This document shows, piece after piece, positions 22,424 through 29,153 of a DNA stretch of 29,153 nt (the first letter of the stretch is position 1; each line of letters starts with the position of its first letter). A model generated the notes under the pieces. That model did not search any database. It was given only the letters and a program-made list of their open reading frames with translations, and was not told the origin of the DNA. The stretch is from CAINEC01 sp046052065 (lineage in GTDB: Bacteria; Bacteroidota; Bacteroidia; AKYH767-A; OLB10): the NCBI GenBank assembly GCA_046052065.1, contig JBJOND010000020.1, forward strand, positions 1 to 29,153. Direction: 5' to 3'. The position numbers were made by a program, and so were the translations under genes.

Positions 22424-22626
22424 TGTTCTTTCTTTTGTCTTGACACAAAACGAAAGAACCAAAGAAAAAGTCAAGGCTGCACTTTATTCTTTTGCGATGC
22501 AAATTTTTTCCTTGATAAAATTGCTACAAATTCAGTGATTTCTTCACAGGCTCAGAACTTCTAAATTTGCTTAACGCAATTTTACCTTCGTCAAAAACCG
22601 AATAAACTGAGGCCGTTTTTATTGAG
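22424..22626. repeat. Dispersed Bacteroidota-type intergenic repeat
   Basis: The segment starts with an inverted repeat GTTCTTTC-TTTTGT / ACAAAA-C-GAAAGAAC (22425-22459) and continues with a low-complexity but distinctive stretch to about 22626. From memory, near-identical stretches recur in many Bacteroidota genomes, where the complementary strand is sometimes annotated as small proteins (here SLDFFFGSFVLCQDKRK is readable but interrupted by stops). The 322-base gap 22407-22728 otherwise holds only the hairpin at 22664. Confidence 0.55.
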
Positions 22627-22663
22627 TATTTATAATTGAACTAGTCGAAATTTCCCATAAACA

Positions 22664-22704
22664 AATCGACAGCGTACTTAACGGATAAGTAATCGCTGTC
22701 GATT
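22664..22704. terminator. Bidirectional hairpin between nucleotidyltransferase and nrdB
   Basis: An 11-base stem AATCGACAGCG / CGCTGTCGATT encloses a second stem TACTTA / TAAGTA with a five-base loop and a two-base bulge. It lies between convergent genes, 25 bases after the nrdB stop codon. No strong T-run follows on either strand, so it may be a terminator or an RNA stabiliser. Confidence 0.55.
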
Positions 22705-22728
22705 GAAATTGTATTATTTATTCGATGA

Positions 22729-23709
22729 CTAAAAGTCTTCGTCGAATTTTACCTCTTGCTCTTCTTGAGTTTTCCCAACACCAGCTTTAGTATACTCAGA
22801 AACACGCTTTTCAAAAAAGTTAGTTTTTCCTTCTAAAGAAATCGCCTCCATAAAATCAAAAGGGTTTTCACTGTTAAAATGTTTAGGACATCCTAGGCTT
22901 ACTAATAAACGATCTGCAACGAACTCGATGTATTGCGCCATCAAACGTGCGTTCATTCCGATTAAGTCAACAGGTAATGCATCCGTAACAAACTCTTGTT
23001 CGATTCTAACAGCGTCCACAATCATTTTATTAATATCTTCTTTAGGAAGCTGATTTTTAAGCATGCTATATAATAAGCAAGCAAAATCGCAATGTAAACC
23101 TTCGTCGCGAGAAATGAACTCATTTGATGTTGCTAAACCTGGCATTAAACCACGCTTCTTCAACCAGAAGATAGAACAGAAAGATCCGCTAAAGAAAATT
23201 CCTTCTACCGCAGCAAATGCTACTAAGCGCTCTGCGAATGTTCCGTTCTCAATCCAACGTAAAGCCCAATCTGCTTTTTTCTTTACACAAGGAACAGTTT
23301 CGATTGCATTGAATAATCTTGATTTCTCGTTATTGTCTTTTACATAGGTATCGATTAATAACGAATACATTTCGGAGTGAATATTCTCCATCATAATTTG
23401 AAAACCGTAGAAACAACGAGCTTCAGGAAGCTGTACGGCATTCATCATATTAACAGCTAAGTTTTCATTTACGATTCCATCGCTAGCAGCAAAAAATGCA
23501 AGTACATTGGTCACGAAATGTTTTTCGCCTTCGTTCAGTTTTTCCCAATCTTTTAAATCGGCAGAAAGATCAACTTCCTCTGCTGTCCAGAAACTATTTT
23601 CTGCTTGCTTATACATTGCCCATATCTTATCATATTTGATTGGGAATAATACAAAGCGGTCTTTGTTTTCTTTTAATAAGATTTCATCATGGGTAAAATC
23701 TGTAGCCAT
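22729..23709 (-). CDS. nrdB: Ribonucleotide reductase class Ia, small subunit (R2)
   Basis: This 326-residue protein supplies the tyrosyl radical for the reduction of ribonucleoside diphosphates to deoxyribonucleotides, in complex with the large subunit NrdA. Diiron ligands are visible: D77 (FFAASDGI), E108 and H111 (MENIHSEMY), E169 (VEGIFFSGSF), E203 and H206 (RDEGLH). The radical tyrosine is Y115, four residues after H111. The sequence is of the eukaryote-like R2 group usual in Bacteroidota. The large-subunit gene often lies next to it, but here the downstream neighbour is a repeat and a foreign-looking nucleotidyltransferase. A weak promoter (TTG at 23784-23782, then 20 bases, then TTGCTTTG at 23761-23754) precedes the gene. 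Confidence 0.96.
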   Translation of the reverse strand: MATDFTHDEILLKENKDRFVLFPIKYDKIWAMYKQAENSFWTAEEVDLSADLKDWEKLNEGEKHFVTNVLAFFAASDGIVNENLAVNMMNAVQLPEARCFYGFQIMMENIHSEMYSLLIDTYVKDNNEKSRLFNAIETVPCVKKKADWALRWIENGTFAERLVAFAAVEGIFFSGSFCSIFWLKKRGLMPGLATSNEFISRDEGLHCDFACLLYSMLKNQLPKEDINKMIVDAVRIEQEFVTDALPVDLIGMNARLMAQYIEFVADRLLVSLGCPKHFNSENPFDFMEAISLEGKTNFFEKRVSEYTKAGVGKTQEEQEVKFDEDF

Positions 23710-23891
23710 ATAATTTAATTTTTAGATGAATAAATTTTGTTGAAGTAGTTGTACAAAGCAACTAATAGCAAACGATTTTAACAATTGTTCTTGTTCCTAC
23801 TTTTTAACATTCCCGGCTTTGTTATGAACAAATGAAAAGTCGCTAAAAAGTTTTTTTTGAAGCCTGTTTTTTTTGAATTTTTTTTAACAAT

Positions 23892-23920
23892 AAAAAAGGA
23901 TGCCGGTTAAAGCATCCTTT
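23892..23920 (-). terminator. Rho-independent terminator of rpoD
   Basis: On the minus strand a 9-base stem AAAGGATGC / GCATCCTTT with an eight-base loop is followed by six T. It lies 22 bases after the rpoD stop codon and separates rpoD from nrdB. Confidence 0.85.
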
Positions 23921-23941
23921 CCTTGTTGAGTTAATTTTTAA

Positions 23942-24805
23942 TTATCCTAAATAAGCTTTCAATAACTTATTGCGAGAATTCTGACGTAAAGTCTTAATAG
24001 CTTTTTCTTTAATCTGACGAACACGCTCAGAGGTTAAATCGAATTTCTCTCCGATTTCTTCCAATGATAATCCGTGTTGAATTCCGATTCCGTAGAACAT
24101 TTTGATTACATCTTGTTCACGTTCAGAAAGGGTAGCTAAAGAACGGTTGATTTCCTTTTGCAATGATTCGTTTAACAAACCAGAATCAGCTCCAAGGCTA
24201 TCACCATTTTCCAATACATCTAACAAAGTACTGTCCTCACCAGAAACCAAAGGCGCATCCATTGAAACGTGCTTACCTGGCATTTTCATCGTGTTAGTTA
24301 CTTTGTCCATTGGAAGATCTAAAATGGCACTAAGCTCTTCAGCACTAGGCTCTCTTTCAAACTTCTGCTCTAATTCAGAAAATGCTTTTTTTACCTTATT
24401 GGCAGCACCTAACTGATTAAGCGGAAGACGAACAATACGAGCTTGTTCTGCTAAAGCCTGCATAATTGATTGACGAATCCACCATACAGCGTATGAAATG
24501 AATTTAAAACCACGAGTTTCATCAAACTTTTTAGCCGCTTTAATTAACCCTAAATTACCTTCATTAATCAAATCCGGAAGACTAAGTCCTTGAGTTTGAT
24601 ATTGTTTTGCCACTGACACCACGAAACGAAGGTTAGCTCGAACTAATTTTTCAAGAGCTCGCTGATCGCCCTGACGAATAAGACGGGCTAATACTACTTC
24701 TTCCTGAGCTGTGATTAATTCTTCCTTACCGATTTCTTGTAAATACTTCTCGAAAGACGCACTTTCGCGGTTAGTGATTGATTTTGTTATTTTGAGTTGA
24801 CGCAT
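23942..24805 (-). CDS. rpoD: Primary RNA polymerase sigma-70 factor (Bacteroidota type)
   Basis: This 287-residue protein is the housekeeping sigma factor. Region 1.2 starts near SFEKYLQEIGKEELITAQEE, region 2 shows LVRANLRFVVSVAKQYQTQG, the NEGNLGLIKAAKKFD core-binding part and the FKFISYAVWWIRQSI -10 recognition helix; region 3 lies near LEQKFEREPSAEELS; region 4 has LSEREQDVIKMFYG and the helix-turn-helix SLEEIGEKFDLTSERVRQIK. Region 1.1 is missing and the protein is short, as in all Bacteroidota, whose sigma factor reads TTG / TAnnTTTG promoters. It is transcribed alone; a probable promoter lies at 24871-24900 and a terminator follows. This supports the promoter searches used elsewhere in this annotation. 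Confidence 0.97.
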   Translation of the reverse strand: MRQLKITKSITNRESASFEKYLQEIGKEELITAQEEVVLARLIRQGDQRALEKLVRANLRFVVSVAKQYQTQGLSLPDLINEGNLGLIKAAKKFDETRGFKFISYAVWWIRQSIMQALAEQARIVRLPLNQLGAANKVKKAFSELEQKFEREPSAEELSAILDLPMDKVTNTMKMPGKHVSMDAPLVSGEDSTLLDVLENGDSLGADSGLLNESLQKEINRSLATLSEREQDVIKMFYGIGIQHGLSLEEIGEKFDLTSERVRQIKEKAIKTLRQNSRNKLLKAYLG

Positions 24806-25119
24806 ATCTAGTTTGTTATTAACACTTTAGTTGTTTTATAGCGATAAAAAGCGACTAATTTTTCGAGGATGCAATTTACGCATTAAAATCCCCTTGTCAA
24901 GTGTTTTGTGAAATCATTTTTAATTCTTTTTAAGAATAGTATAAATGGCATTGAATTACAGTGGGTTTGCCTAAATAAGCGCAGACCTTTATTTACAAAT
25001 GAGCTACTCACCCTAATACGCAACAATTCTAATTTTATTGTTGATAAACAAATTGATTCCTCTGTTTTTTTTTGAGATTATCTAATAAATTTACGATTGA
25101 ATAAAACCCGCCTTAAATT
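24806..25119. other. Divergent intergenic region between rpoD and the Hpt cluster
   Basis: This 314-base AT-rich stretch holds the possible rpoD promoter and a near-perfect -7 box TAAATTTA (25086-25093) ahead of the small protein gene. I see no ORF, RNA gene, or repeat in the remainder. Confidence 0.5.
24871..24900 (-). promoter_or_regulatory. Possible rpoD promoter
   Basis: On the minus strand TTGAC (24900-24896) is followed, 19 bases after TTG, by TAAATTGC (24878-24871), six of eight bases of the -7 consensus. A start near 24864 would give a leader of about 60 bases. The match is partial. Confidence 0.35.
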
Positions 25120-25353
25120 ATGTCAGAATTAAGCATCGAACAAAAAAACAAGCTGGCTCAAATTGATTCATTATTTAAACAATTTGAGAACGTATCTAAA
25201 ACATCCAATATCGATGCGGACCACTTTTCCGAGTTGGTAATCATGGGTAAACTAAATCTGAACGATGAAGAATTGTCGTTGATGGATGATCGTGCAACGC
25301 AACGAAAAGATGTTTTTACTAAGTCAACTGTTGCTAATAAAAAGGCTTTTTAA
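25120..25353 (+). CDS. Small acidic protein of unknown function
   Basis: This 77-residue soluble protein (MSELSIEQKNKLAQIDSLFK start) is predicted to be mostly helical, with an amphipathic N-terminal half and a basic C-terminal tail (TQRKDVFTKSTVANKKAF). I do not recognise a family. ATG 25120 follows a near-perfect -7 box by 26 bases. It lies 49 bases before the Hpt gene, which has its own -7 box, so it may be a first gene of the same phosphorelay cluster or independent. Codon use resembles its neighbours. Confidence 0.5.
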   Translation: MSELSIEQKNKLAQIDSLFKQFENVSKTSNIDADHFSELVIMGKLNLNDEELSLMDDRATQRKDVFTKSTVANKKAF

Positions 25354-25378
25354 ATTTCTTCGCAGCCATAATAAATAA

Positions 25379-25386
25379 TACCTTTG
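25379..25386 (+). promoter_or_regulatory. -7 promoter box of the Hpt gene
   Basis: TACCTTTG matches TAnnTTTG perfectly and ends 16 bases before the ATG at 25403. No TTG is seen at -33. Confidence 0.45.
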
Positions 25387-25402
25387 CGCAAGAAATTATA
25401 GT

Positions 25403-25765
25403 ATGAGCAATAGCAATAAACTAACAGATTTATCTTACTTACGAAGTTTAACAGGTAATGCCAATGATAAAATGGCGAAGTATATTAGGATGTTTGCATC
25501 TGGCGCGCCATTAAGTTTACAACAATTAGAAATGTATTCGTTAAATAAAGACTGGGATGCGGTAAAGCAAACTGCCCATGCTTTAAAACCACAAGCTGGA
25601 TACTTTGGAGCGAAAGGCACCGAAGAACTATTAAAAGAAATTGAAAGAATGTCGGGAGACAAGACTGAACTTGAAAGAATTCCAGCAGCTTTGAATAACT
25701 TAAAGGAACAATTAGATATTATTGTTGCTGAGTTAGAAGAATCATTAAAAGAATTTGAAAATTAA
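25403..25765 (+). CDS. Hpt histidine phosphotransfer protein
   Basis: This 120-residue protein is a stand-alone Hpt domain: a four-helix bundle whose phospho-acceptor is H59 in the pattern VKQTAHALKPQAGYFGA, which matches the Hpt consensus (H-x-L-K-x-x-x-G-x-x-G/A). The last 35 residues form a charged helix (LNNLKEQLDIIVAELEESLK). Hpt proteins carry phosphate between receivers in multistep phosphorelays. The response regulator that follows starts one base after its stop codon, so the two proteins probably exchange phosphate. No histidine kinase is next to them; the upstream donor is elsewhere, as with orphan kinases or the kinase operon at 7.7-12.2 kb (speculative). Confidence 0.85.
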   Translation: MSNSNKLTDLSYLRSLTGNANDKMAKYIRMFASGAPLSLQQLEMYSLNKDWDAVKQTAHALKPQAGYFGAKGTEELLKEIERMSGDKTELERIPAALNNLKEQLDIIVAELEESLKEFEN

Positions 25766-25766
25766 A

Positions 25767-26291
25767 ATGGTAAATAAGAAACTAATCTACATCGTTGACG
25801 ATGTTCAAATGCAACGCGAATTATTGGCAGATCACTTAAAAGCCAATATGTCTGCATACGAAGTGCATTGTTTCAGCACAGGCGAAGAGTGTATTGCTGC
25901 TGCTAAGGTTCGTCCAGCAGAAATTATTTTTCTTGATTATAATTTAAACTCACAGGTTAAAGATGCCATGGATGGTATTGAGGCTTTACAAGAGTTAAAA
26001 TCGATTGCCCCACAAACCGAAGTTGTAATGATTAGCGGACAAGATAAAATTGAAGTGGCGGTTAATACCATAAAACATGGCGCCTTTGATTACATTGTAA
26101 AAGGAGAAGGTGCTTTTGTAAGAGCTGAGAAAGTGGTATTTAATATTTATCGTTTTCATAAACTAACTGTCACGGCTAGCCGATATAAAACATTAATGAT
26201 TTTATTTGGTATTGGAATGTTGTTGATGGTTATTTTAGTCATCTTCCTTCAGAATAACGGTTATATCCGAAATTCACCAGGTTGGTATTAA
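25767..26291 (+). CDS. Response regulator with C-terminal membrane helix
   Basis: This 174-residue protein has a full receiver domain: acidic pocket D11-D12 (YIVDDV), phospho-acceptor D57 (IIFLDYNLN), S90 (MISGQD) and K112 (YIVKGEG). Instead of an output domain it ends with a predicted transmembrane helix (about 142-162, TLMILFGIGMLLMVILVIFL) and a 12-residue tail, NNGYIRNSPGWY. Receiver domains anchored to the membrane in this way are unusual. I chose ATG 25767 (MVNKKLIYIV), one base after the Hpt stop; an ATG four codons earlier overlaps the Hpt gene. It is translationally coupled to the Hpt gene, and a strong terminator follows. Confidence 0.85.
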   Translation: MVNKKLIYIVDDVQMQRELLADHLKANMSAYEVHCFSTGEECIAAAKVRPAEIIFLDYNLNSQVKDAMDGIEALQELKSIAPQTEVVMISGQDKIEVAVNTIKHGAFDYIVKGEGAFVRAEKVVFNIYRFHKLTVTASRYKTLMILFGIGMLLMVILVIFLQNNGYIRNSPGWY

Positions 26292-26314
26292 AAACTTAAA
26301 CTATTCTGTCATAA

Positions 26315-26345
26315 AATCCCGAGCTATATCTCGGGATTTTTTTTT
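26315..26345 (+). terminator. Rho-independent terminator of the Hpt-response regulator operon
   Basis: A 9-base perfect stem AATCCCGAG / CTCGGGATT with a six-base loop is followed by a run of T up to 26345. It ends the operon 24 bases after the stop codon. Confidence 0.9.
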
Positions 26346-26401
26346 ATACTTCCTATTCAAATTTGTTTGTTAATAAACTATACTTAATAACACATTCAAA
26401 G

Positions 26402-26432
26402 TTTGATAAGTGATAATTTTTAAATAGGTTTG
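26402..26432 (+). promoter_or_regulatory. Predicted promoter of the APC permease operon
   Basis: TTTG (26402-26405), a 19-base spacer and a perfect -7 box TAGGTTTG (26425-26432) form a full-consensus Bacteroidota promoter. The leader to the ATG at 26453 is about 15 bases. Confidence 0.65.
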
Positions 26433-26452
26433 TTTGATAAACCAATTACACT

Positions 26453-27910
26453 ATGTCAAAAAATATTTTTGTCACAAAATCTCTTGATGTTTTATTAAAA
26501 GAGGCATCTCAAGAAGGTGAACATACCTTAAAACGCACACTTGGCAAAACCAATTTGGTAATGCTTGGTATTGGAGCCATAATCGGTGCTGGAATATTTG
26601 TATTAACTGGTGCTGCTGCCTCTCAACATGCTGGCCCAGCTGTAGTAATTTCATTTATTGTAGCAGGTGTAGCTTGTGCATTTGCTGGATTATGTTATTC
26701 TGAATTTGCTTCTATGATTCCTATTGCAGGAAGTGCTTACACTTATGCCTACGCAACTTTAGGCGAATTCATTGCATGGATTATTGGTTGGGATTTAATT
26801 CTTGAATATTTATTTGGAGCATCAACAGTTGCTGTTGGATGGTCAGGATACGTAACCAGCTTTCTAAAAGATTTTGGAATAACTATACCCGAAGCCTTCT
26901 GTAGTGCGCCCATCTCTTATGATACCGCAACACATGTTTATCAAGCAACAGGAGCATTCATTAATGTGCCTGCAATGTTTATAATTGGTTTAATGACATG
27001 GTTATTAGTTGTAGGAATTAAAGAATCGGCCAACTTTAACAATGTAATTGTTGTTGTTAAGGTAATTGTGATTTTATTGTTTGTTCTTTTTGGTTGGAAA
27101 TATATCAACGCAGACAACTGGACACCATTTATTCCTGAAAATACAGGTGTATTCGGAGAGTTTGGCTGGAGTGGAGTTGTTCGTGCTGCCGGAATTATTT
27201 TCTTTGCCTATGTAGGTTTTGATGCTGTTTCAACCGCTGCACAAGAAGCAAAGAATCCTCAGAAAGATATGCCTTGGGGTATATTAGGGTCGTTAGTAGC
27301 TTGTACAATCATTTATATTCTTGTTGGTTTAGTAATGACAGGTATCGTTAGCTACAAAGAATTAAATACTCCTGCTCCGATTGCAGTAGCTGTTAACGCT
27401 GCAGGTGATGGATTAAATTGGTTACGTCCATTAATTAAGATGGGAGCAATTGCAGGTTTAAGTTCTGTAATCTTAGTAATGTTAATGGGACAGCCTCGTA
27501 TTTTCTATTCAATGTCTAACGATGGCTTATTACCTGCTTCATTTAGCAAAGTACATAAGAAATATAAAACTCCTCATGTAACAACGATTATTACAGGAGC
27601 AGTTGCTATGGTTGTTGCAGGGTTATTCCCAATTGGTTTATTAGGCGAACTGGTTTCTATCGGAACATTATTAGCTTTCGTTATTGTTTGCGGTGGAATT
27701 TTAGTATTGCGCTATAAACGTCCCGAACTAAATCGTCCATTTAAAACTCCTTTATTCCCTGTTGTACCTATTCTAGGAATTTTATCTTCATTAGCATTAA
27801 TGTATTTCCTGCCGGGAGATACTTGGATTCGTCTTATTGTTTGGATGGCACTTGGAATAGTAATTTATTTCTTATACGGTAAAAAGAATAGTAAATACGG
27901 ACAATCGTAA
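26453..27910 (+). CDS. APC-superfamily amino acid permease (cationic amino acid transporter-like)
   Basis: This 485-residue inner-membrane transporter imports amino acids by secondary transport. It has the APC signature at the first helix, LVMLGIGAIIGAGIFVLTG, and about twelve hydrophobic segments in total; the second helix carries CYSEFASMIPIAGSAYTYAY, a conserved APC feature, and FAYVGFDAVSTAAQEAKNPQ marks the sixth. The pattern resembles the CAT/YfnA group (SLC7A1-4-like) that handles cationic and other amino acids. Substrate cannot be fixed from sequence. The C-terminal end is short and hydrophilic (LYGKKNSKYGQS). A second, related permease gene starts 17 bases later, so both are one operon. 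Confidence 0.9.
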   Translation: MSKNIFVTKSLDVLLKEASQEGEHTLKRTLGKTNLVMLGIGAIIGAGIFVLTGAAASQHAGPAVVISFIVAGVACAFAGLCYSEFASMIPIAGSAYTYAYATLGEFIAWIIGWDLILEYLFGASTVAVGWSGYVTSFLKDFGITIPEAFCSAPISYDTATHVYQATGAFINVPAMFIIGLMTWLLVVGIKESANFNNVIVVVKVIVILLFVLFGWKYINADNWTPFIPENTGVFGEFGWSGVVRAAGIIFFAYVGFDAVSTAAQEAKNPQKDMPWGILGSLVACTIIYILVGLVMTGIVSYKELNTPAPIAVAVNAAGDGLNWLRPLIKMGAIAGLSSVILVMLMGQPRIFYSMSNDGLLPASFSKVHKKYKTPHVTTIITGAVAMVVAGLFPIGLLGELVSIGTLLAFVIVCGGILVLRYKRPELNRPFKTPLFPVVPILGILSSLALMYFLPGDTWIRLIVWMALGIVIYFLYGKKNSKYGQS

Positions 27911-27927
27911 CCGTTAGTAAATAACCT

Positions 27928-29153
27928 ATGGAACAACAAACCAAACAAGAAGGTCTTACACGCACGTTAGGACTTAAAGATGCAACAATGATGGTTGCAG
28001 GATCAATGATTGGATCCGGGATCTTCATTGTAAGTGCTGATATGAGTCGTAATGTAGGTGGAACCGGTTGGTTGTTACTTTTATGGTTAATCAGCGGTGT
28101 TATAACGGTAATGGCTGCACTAAGTTATGGTGAGCTTGCTGGTATGATGCCGAAAGCTGGCGGACAATTCGTATACATTCAACGTGCATGGGGAAATCTT
28201 ACAGGATTTCTTTATGGATGGAGTGTGTTTACTGTTATTCAATCTGGTGTTATTGCTGCGGTGGCTGTTGGATTTGCTAAGTTCTCTGGCGTATTCCTTC
28301 CATGGATTAATGTTCAGAATGTATTGCTCGATTTAGGCTTTGTTAAAATTTCCTCTGCTAATATTGTTGCTATTGCTTTGATAGTCTTCCTAACCTGGAT
28401 TAATAGCCGTGGTGTTAAAGAAGGGAAAACAATTCAAATGGTTTTTACTTCTGCGAAGTTATTGGCCTTGTTATTTCTAATCGTATCTGGAATTTACGTA
28501 GGACTTAATAAAGATTATTTCGCACAGAACTTTTCTAACATGTGGGAAAGTTCTCAGTGGCTTCAAAATGCTAATCAGACATGGAGCCTTCAGTCGATTT
28601 CAGGAATGGGATTAATACTTGCACTAGGAACAGCAATTATCGGTTCTTTATTCTCGAGTGATGCATGGAATAACGTAACATTTATTGCAGGAGAAATTAA
28701 AGATCCTCATCGTAATATTCCTAAGAGTTTATTATATGGAACCGCTATCGTAACAGTAATTTATATGTTAGCGAACATCGCCTACCTTGGATTATTACCA
28801 GTTCATGGAAATCCTAACGGAGCTGGAATTCTTGAACAAGGAATTCAATTTGCAACTAACGATCGCGTAGGGACAGCAGCAGCCTCTCAAATATTTGGAG
28901 AAGGAGCATTGTTCTTAATGGCAGCATTAATTATGGTATCTACCTTCGGATGTAATAACGGATTAATCTTATCAGGAGCTCGTGTCTATTATGCAATGGC
29001 GAAGGAAGGATTATTCTTTAAAAAGGCAGGTACACTTAATAAAAACAATGTTCCTCAGTTTGCATTATGGATTCAGGCAGCGTGGGCAAGTATCTTATGT
29101 TTATCTGGCACTTATGGCGACTTACTCGACTATTGCACCTTTGCTTCCTTATT
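27928..29153 (+). CDS. APC-superfamily amino acid permease, LAT-like (cut by window end)
   Basis: From ATG 27928 (MEQQTKQEGLTRTLGLKDAT) the frame stays open for 408 codons to the window edge. The first helix shows MVAGSMIGSGIFIVSADM, the APC hallmark, followed by ALSYGELAGMMPKAGGQFVY, and the sixth helix ends SSDAWNNVTFIAGEIKDPHR, the pattern of the L-type (LAT/SteT-like) exchanger branch of the family. It differs clearly from the preceding permease (no close identity outside the signature motifs), so it is not a recent duplicate. Together they suggest a paired uptake and exchange of amino acids; the substrates are unknown. The C-terminal ~60-80 residues lie outside the window. Confidence 0.88.
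   Translation, partial: MEQQTKQEGLTRTLGLKDATMMVAGSMIGSGIFIVSADMSRNVGGTGWLLLLWLISGVITVMAALSYGELAGMMPKAGGQFVYIQRAWGNLTGFLYGWSVFTVIQSGVIAAVAVGFAKFSGVFLPWINVQNVLLDLGFVKISSANIVAIALIVFLTWINSRGVKEGKTIQMVFTSAKLLALLFLIVSGIYVGLNKDYFAQNFSNMWESSQWLQNANQTWSLQSISGMGLILALGTAIIGSLFSSDAWNNVTFIAGEIKDPHRNIPKSLLYGTAIVTVIYMLANIAYLGLLPVHGNPNGAGILEQGIQFATNDRVGTAAASQIFGEGALFLMAALIMVSTFGCNNGLILSGARVYYAMAKEGLFFKKAGTLNKNNVPQFALWIQAAWASILCLSGTYGDLLDYCTFASL

Noticed and set aside
22424..22626. Small protein on the complementary strand of the dispersed repeat
   Set aside because: The frame contains stop codons and no good start; the DNA itself appears to be the conserved unit.
1..29153. tRNA, rRNA or known riboswitch genes
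   Set aside because: I looked in all intergenic gaps, including ahead of glyS and the permeases, and saw no cloverleaf, rRNA motif or glycine or lysine riboswitch core.
26453..29153. The two permeases as a recent duplication
   Set aside because: They share only family signature motifs and differ in helix-six motifs and loops, so they are old, distinct branches of the APC family.

Overview
The window (AT-rich, no rRNA or tRNA seen) comes from a member of the Bacteroidota, most likely of the Flavobacteriales/Chitinophagales type. Supporting evidence: two secreted proteins with C-terminal type A sorting domains of the type IX secretion system, a short primary sigma factor lacking region 1.1, a DUF349 protein, repeated matches to the Bacteroidota promoter -7 box TAnnTTTG, few Shine-Dalgarno sequences, and intergenic repeats of a style common in this phylum. 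Taxonomy below phylum is a guess.

Layout. Positions 1-5144, minus strand: a partial DUF349 protein with its own promoter, a LOG-family nucleotide phosphoribohydrolase, a large BNR-repeat T9SS cargo protein and a remnant of a DUF1569 gene. Positions 5278-7606: a DUF1801/YdeI-like protein and a kelch-like T9SS cargo protein whose promoter carries a textbook CRP/FNR-type palindrome. Positions 7698-12236: a three-gene signalling operon, FIST protein, soluble GAF/multi-PAS histidine kinase, single-domain response regulator. Positions 12465-14519, plus strand: a secreted carboxypeptidase-regulatory-like protein and an AAA_14/DUF4143 ATPase whose start codon abuts a cluster of TTGGGGATT repeats. Positions 14522-16103: an ABC-type substrate-binding lipoprotein followed by a decayed copy of its own 3' end and a palindromic repeat.

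Positions 16151-18949, minus: five small exported or membrane proteins in a row (calcium-motif-like lipoprotein, unknown secreted protein, DUF1036 protein, Bor-like lipoprotein, zinc-ribbon membrane protein), divergent from an XRE-type regulator (19177-19524) with inverted repeats between. Positions 19530-20322: palindromes, a second copy of the two-hairpin repeat and a RelE/ParE-type toxin-antitoxin pair. Positions 20361-24805: housekeeping genes glyS, nrdB and rpoD, interrupted by a MNT-type nucleotidyltransferase whose expected HEPN partner appears to be destroyed by a dispersed repeat. Positions 25120-26291, plus: a small unknown protein, an Hpt phosphotransfer protein and a response regulator with a C-terminal membrane helix, closed by a strong terminator. 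Positions 26453-29153: two consecutive APC-family amino acid permeases, the second cut by the window edge.

The most interesting signals are regulatory: several genes have a -7 box only 4-7 bases before the ATG, predicting leaderless or nearly leaderless mRNAs; the CRP-like site sits where a class II activator site should be; the AAA ATPase promoter is embedded in five copies of a 9-mer. Among proteins, the membrane-anchored receiver plus Hpt and the five-gene exported cluster are the least conventional.
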